This document shows positions 61,281 to 64,000 of a DNA stretch of 64,000 nt, one piece after another. Made by a program: the position numbers and the translations under genes. This DNA is from an uncultured Peptococcaceae bacterium (lineage in GTDB: Bacteria > Bacillota > Peptococcia > Peptococcales > Peptococcaceae). The stretch spans positions 1 through 64,000 of the forward strand of contig CAMYDW010000006.1 in assembly GCA_947254645.1 (NCBI GenBank), written 5' to 3'. Under the pieces are notes generated by a model that worked only from the letters and a program-made list of their open reading frames with translations, ran no database searches and had not been told where the DNA came from. Each line of letters starts with the position of its first letter. Positions within the stretch are counted from its first letter, which is position 1.

Positions 61281-63058
61281 AGCAGATCAACTACAAAAAG
61301 CTGATACTTCCGAATATCCCCTATGTGTTCTTTGTCTATCTCTTTGATAAAGTCGGACAGGCGGTGCGGCTTGCCCCCGGCGCGGATATTTCTGCAAAGA
61401 TACTGAATATCACACAAGGATTTTCCGCAGCCTTTGAAAACGCCTTGCCGAGCGTTTACCCGTTGGATTTGCTTGTCGGCATTGTCGGTGCGGTGATTAT
61501 CCGCTTGATAGTCTATGTCAAAGGGAAAAACGCGAAGAAATACCGCAAGGGCGCGGAGTACGGCTCTGCCCGATGGGGAAACGCCGAAGATATAAAGCCC
61601 TACATAGACCCGGATTTCCAAAACAACATCATTTTGACGCAGACGGAACGGCTTACCATGAACAGCCGCCCGAAGCAGCCGAAGTACGCGAGAAATAAGA
61701 ACGTCGTCGTGATCGGCGGCAGCGGCAGCGGAAAAACAAGATTTTTTGTCAAACCTAATCTAATGCAGCTTCATTCCTCTTACGTCTTAACCGACCCGAA
61801 AGGTACGGTTTTGATTGAGTGCGGGAAGCTGCTGCAACGGGCGGGCTACCGCATTAAGGTACTGAATACGATTAACTTCAAAAAATCTATGCACTACAAC
61901 CCCTTTGTGTATATCCGCAGCGAGAAAGATATTTTGAAGCTGGTAAATACGTTGATAGCGAATACCAAAGGTGAGGGAGAAAAAAGCGCGGAGGATTTTT
62001 GGGTAAAGGCAGAACGGCTTTTGTATTGCGCGTTGGTGGGCTACATCTGGTACGAAGCCCCCGCCGAGGAAATGAACTTTATTACCCTGTTGGAACTTAT
62101 CAACGCCAGCGAAGCCCGCGAGGACGACGAGGAATATCAAAGCCCCGTCGATTTGCTGTTTGCCGACTTGGAAGAACGCGACCCCGACCATTTCGCGGTG
62201 AAGCAGTACCGAAAATATAAATTGGCGGCGGGCAAAACCGCAAAATCAATCCTCATTTCTTGCGGTGCGAGGCTCGCTCCTTTTGATATAAAGGAATTGC
62301 GCGATCTTATGTCCTACGACGAATTAGAACTTGACACGTTAGGCGACAGAAAAACAGCTTTGTTTTTGATTATGAGCGATACGGACAGCACGTTTAATTT
62401 TGTTATCGCTATGCTGCAATCGCAGTTATTTAATCTCTTGTGCGACAAGGCCGACGACGAATACGGCGGCAAGCTGCCGGTTCATGTTCGCTGCCTGTTA
62501 GACGAGTTTGCAAACATTGGACAAATCCCGCAGTTTGAAAAATTGATTGCCACAATCCGCAGCCGGGAAATCTCGGCTTCTATCATTCTGCAATCGCAGA
62601 GCCAGCTAAAAGCCATTTACAAGGACGCGGCAGAAATCATACTTGACAATGCCGACAGCACCTTGTTTTTGGGAGGGCGCGGGAAAAATGCAAAGGATAT
62701 TTCGGAGAACTTGGGACGTGAAACAATCGACAGTTTCAACACTTCCGAAAATCGCGGCACGCAGGTTTCTCATGGCCTCAATTATCAGAAATTGGGAAAG
62801 GAGTTGATGACACAGGACGAAATCGCAGTTATGGACGGAGGAAAATGTATTTTGCAGTTGCGCGGCGTGCGCCCCTTTTTCAGCGATAAGTACGATATAA
62901 CGCAGCACCCGAACTACAAATACCTTTCCGACTTCGACAAGAAAAACGCTTTTGACGTTGAACGGTATATGTCCACCCGTCCGGCAATCGTAAAGCCCGA
63001 CGAACCCTTTGACATATACGAAATAGATTTGTCCGACGAGGACGCAGCCGCCGAATAA
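61277..63058 (+). CDS. VirD4-type coupling protein (CD1115 family)
   Basis: A 593-residue type IV coupling ATPase. Two N-terminal helices (IPYVFFVYLFDKVGQAVRL, LLVGIVGAVIIRLIVYV), Walker A GGSGSGKTRFF, Walker B VRCLLDEFANIGQ, and SASIILQSQSQLKAIY after it. It delivers relaxase-bound DNA to the mating channel. The matching ICE-A gene is not in the window, so this copy may be the only one if ICE-A's distal part was lost. Confidence 0.94.
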   Translation: MKQINYKKLILPNIPYVFFVYLFDKVGQAVRLAPGADISAKILNITQGFSAAFENALPSVYPLDLLVGIVGAVIIRLIVYVKGKNAKKYRKGAEYGSARWGNAEDIKPYIDPDFQNNIILTQTERLTMNSRPKQPKYARNKNVVVIGGSGSGKTRFFVKPNLMQLHSSYVLTDPKGTVLIECGKLLQRAGYRIKVLNTINFKKSMHYNPFVYIRSEKDILKLVNTLIANTKGEGEKSAEDFWVKAERLLYCALVGYIWYEAPAEEMNFITLLELINASEAREDDEEYQSPVDLLFADLEERDPDHFAVKQYRKYKLAAGKTAKSILISCGARLAPFDIKELRDLMSYDELELDTLGDRKTALFLIMSDTDSTFNFVIAMLQSQLFNLLCDKADDEYGGKLPVHVRCLLDEFANIGQIPQFEKLIATIRSREISASIILQSQSQLKAIYKDAAEIILDNADSTLFLGGRGKNAKDISENLGRETIDSFNTSENRGTQVSHGLNYQKLGKELMTQDEIAVMDGGKCILQLRGVRPFFSDKYDITQHPNYKYLSDFDKKNAFDVERYMSTRPAIVKPDEPFDIYEIDLSDEDAAAE

Positions 63059-63125
63059 AAACGGCGGCATTTTTATTTCCAACAACATTTTTTGAGCCGT
63101 TTTAGCGGCAGAAAGCGAGGTTTAT

Positions 63126-63341
63126 ATGGATTTTTTCAACAGCGCAGTTGACGTATTGCAGACTTTGGTAATCGCGCTTGGCGCAGGACTTGGCATTTGG
63201 GGCGGCATTAACCTCATGGAGGGGTACGGCAACGATAACCCCGGCGCGAAGTCGCAGGGCATGAAACAGTTGATGGCGGGCGGCGGCGTTGCCCTTATCG
63301 GCCTTACCCTTGTCCCGCTGCTCTCCGGCCTGTTTGGATAA
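63126..63341 (+). CDS. Maff2-family small membrane protein (ICE-B, intact)
   Basis: A 71-residue protein with two helices: VLQTLVIALGAGLGIWGGIN and GGVALIGLTLVPLLSGLFG, separated by GYGNDNPGAKSQGMKQLMAG. Small subunit of the mating channel next to VirB6. It gives the reference for the truncated ICE-A copy. GAAAGCGAGGT precedes the ATG. Confidence 0.92.
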   Translation: MDFFNSAVDVLQTLVIALGAGLGIWGGINLMEGYGNDNPGAKSQGMKQLMAGGGVALIGLTLVPLLSGLFG

Positions 63342-63363
63342 TGCCACAAACTAACACTACCCG

Positions 63364-63396
63364 CCGCGCTCTTCCGCTTCACGCGGGAGGGCGCGG
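63364..63396 (+). promoter_or_regulatory. GC-rich hairpin before the ICE-B virB6 gene
   Basis: A 14-bp stem (63364-63377 with 63383-63396, two G-U pairs) with a 5-base TTCAC loop, ending 5 bases before GGAGGG. No T-run, so not a simple terminator. ICE-A has no such hairpin at the same place (11-base gap). It may stabilise or slow translation of virB6. Confidence 0.5.
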
Positions 63397-63414
63397 GAAA
63401 GGAGGGATTAGCTT

Positions 63415-64000
63415 TTGATATGGCAGATGATTGAAGATTGGTTTCGCGGCATTTTGACAGACGGAATACTCTCTAATCTCTCCGGGCTGTTCGACAGCGT
63501 AAATACAGAGGTTGGAGAAATCGCAACGCAAGTCGGCACAACCCCCGCCGGGTGGAACGCGGGCATATTCAATATGATACGCAGCCTATCGGAAAACGTC
63601 ATTGTGCCGATTGCGGGCGTTATCATTACCTTTGTCATGTGCTACGAACTAATCCAGCTTGTAATTGAGAAAAACAATCTGCACGATCTCGACACTTGGA
63701 TTTTCTTCAAGTGGATTTTCAAAACCTTTGTTGCGGTGCTGCTGGTAACAAATACTTGGAACATCGTCATGGGCGTATTTGACATTACACAGAGCGTCGT
63801 CAACGACAGCGCGGGCGTTATCATATCCGACACAAGCATAGATATTGCAACCGTTATCACCGATATAGAAGCAAAGCTGGACGCTATGAGCGTCGGCGGG
63901 CTTTTGGGGCTATGGTTTCAATCACTCTTTGTGGGGCTTACCATGAAAGCGTTGTCTATCTGTATCATGCTGGTGGTGTACGGGCGCATGATTGAAATAT
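63415..64000 (+). CDS. VirB6/TrbL-like conjugation protein (ICE-B), cut by the window edge
   Basis: At least 195 residues. TLSENVIVPIAGL of ICE-A is matched by SLSENVIVPIAGVIITFVMC, and VYGRMIEI is also shared, so this is the ICE-B counterpart. I choose the TTG at 63415 because GGAGGG lies 8 bases before it; the first ATG in frame is at 63427. It continues past 64,000. Confidence 0.9.
   Translation, partial: MIWQMIEDWFRGILTDGILSNLSGLFDSVNTEVGEIATQVGTTPAGWNAGIFNMIRSLSENVIVPIAGVIITFVMCYELIQLVIEKNNLHDLDTWIFFKWIFKTFVAVLLVTNTWNIVMGVFDITQSVVNDSAGVIISDTSIDIATVITDIEAKLDAMSVGGLLGLWFQSLFVGLTMKALSICIMLVVYGRMIEI

Larger units (their letters stand above)
59314..64000 (+). mobile_element. ICE-B: second Tn1549-like element (left part), continuing past the window
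   Basis: Begins at about 59,314 and runs off the right edge with all genes on the plus strand: cysteine-rich protein, DUF6017 protein, PcfB, VirD4, Maff2, VirB6. It is homologous in gene order to the missing and present parts of ICE-A but diverged in sequence and richer in G and C, so it was acquired separately. The left end is not exactly defined. Confidence 0.7.

Overview
The window reads as a low-to-moderate GC Firmicutes-type chromosome (1 to about 26.8 kb) followed by a large composite of conjugative mobile DNA (about 26.8 kb to the right edge). The chromosomal part combines clostridial-style housekeeping genes (split transketolase, MtaB, a SigB/F/G-like sigma factor, rpsU) with a membrane redox complex of the DsrMKJOP type and a system II cytochrome c maturation pair (ResB/CcsA). 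This fits a Negativicutes-like anaerobe (Veillonella/Dialister type) best. That assignment is an inference from gene content; there is no rRNA in the window.

Chromosomal layout: a decayed MATE gene at the left edge (1-402); guaA-hpt for guanine nucleotide synthesis and salvage; a small unknown gene and rpsU separated by a bidirectional terminator; a YitT-like membrane protein, HinT, MtaB and a site-2 protease; an 8-gene operon resB-ccsA-rsbRD_N-dsrK-dsrJ-dsrO-dsrP-dsrM (15,012 down to 7,187) with a good promoter upstream and a terminator downstream; a pspC-cbiX-rsbW-like-sigma operon; a four-gene tRNA cluster transcribed Glu-Val-Asp-Phe; a second, intact MATE gene; a transglutaminase-fold protein with Ser where Cys is expected; nrdAB behind an NrdR-like box; a two-gene transketolase; and the first 77 codons of an agmatinase gene (speB), cut off by the mobile DNA.

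Mobile layout: ICE-A (about 26.8-57.8 kb) starts inside speB. It carries a TetR-controlled cargo operon of about 14 kb on the minus strand: tetR, ECF S, ECF T, tandem EcfA, two ABC half-transporters, an ATC-hydrolase-like protein, a methyltransferase, a second ECF S/T/tandem-A set, a MATE exporter and a serine hydrolase. Next come mobC and a MOBP relaxase on the plus strand, then a Tn1549/CTn-like conjugation block on the minus strand (TnpW, cysteine-rich VLP protein, ArdC/LtrC-like protein, TopB, DUF4366, DUF4315, CHAP lytic protein, Dcm, VirB4, PrgI, MT-A70, VirB6). The block stops abruptly inside maff2 at 57,778. A serine recombinase lacking its catalytic N-terminus follows (57,866 to about 59,313). 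Then a second, more GC-rich element (ICE-B) runs on the plus strand to the window end: cysteine-rich protein, DUF6017 replication-like protein, PcfB, VirD4, Maff2, and VirB6 (incomplete).

The most unusual signals are: (i) the mobile cargo operon, which pairs two complete ECF-type modules with an IrtAB/YbtPQ-like ABC pair, an ATC-hydrolase-like enzyme and a methyltransferase, behind a perfect 34-bp palindrome; (ii) two copies of a roughly 100-bp hairpin-rich leader, one before mobC and one before the ltrC-like gene, with a compensatory base-pair change; (iii) element-in-element insertion that truncated maff2, a recombinase and speB; and (iv) a DsrMKJOP complex with no dsrAB or dsrC in the window, adjacent to stress-sigma components.
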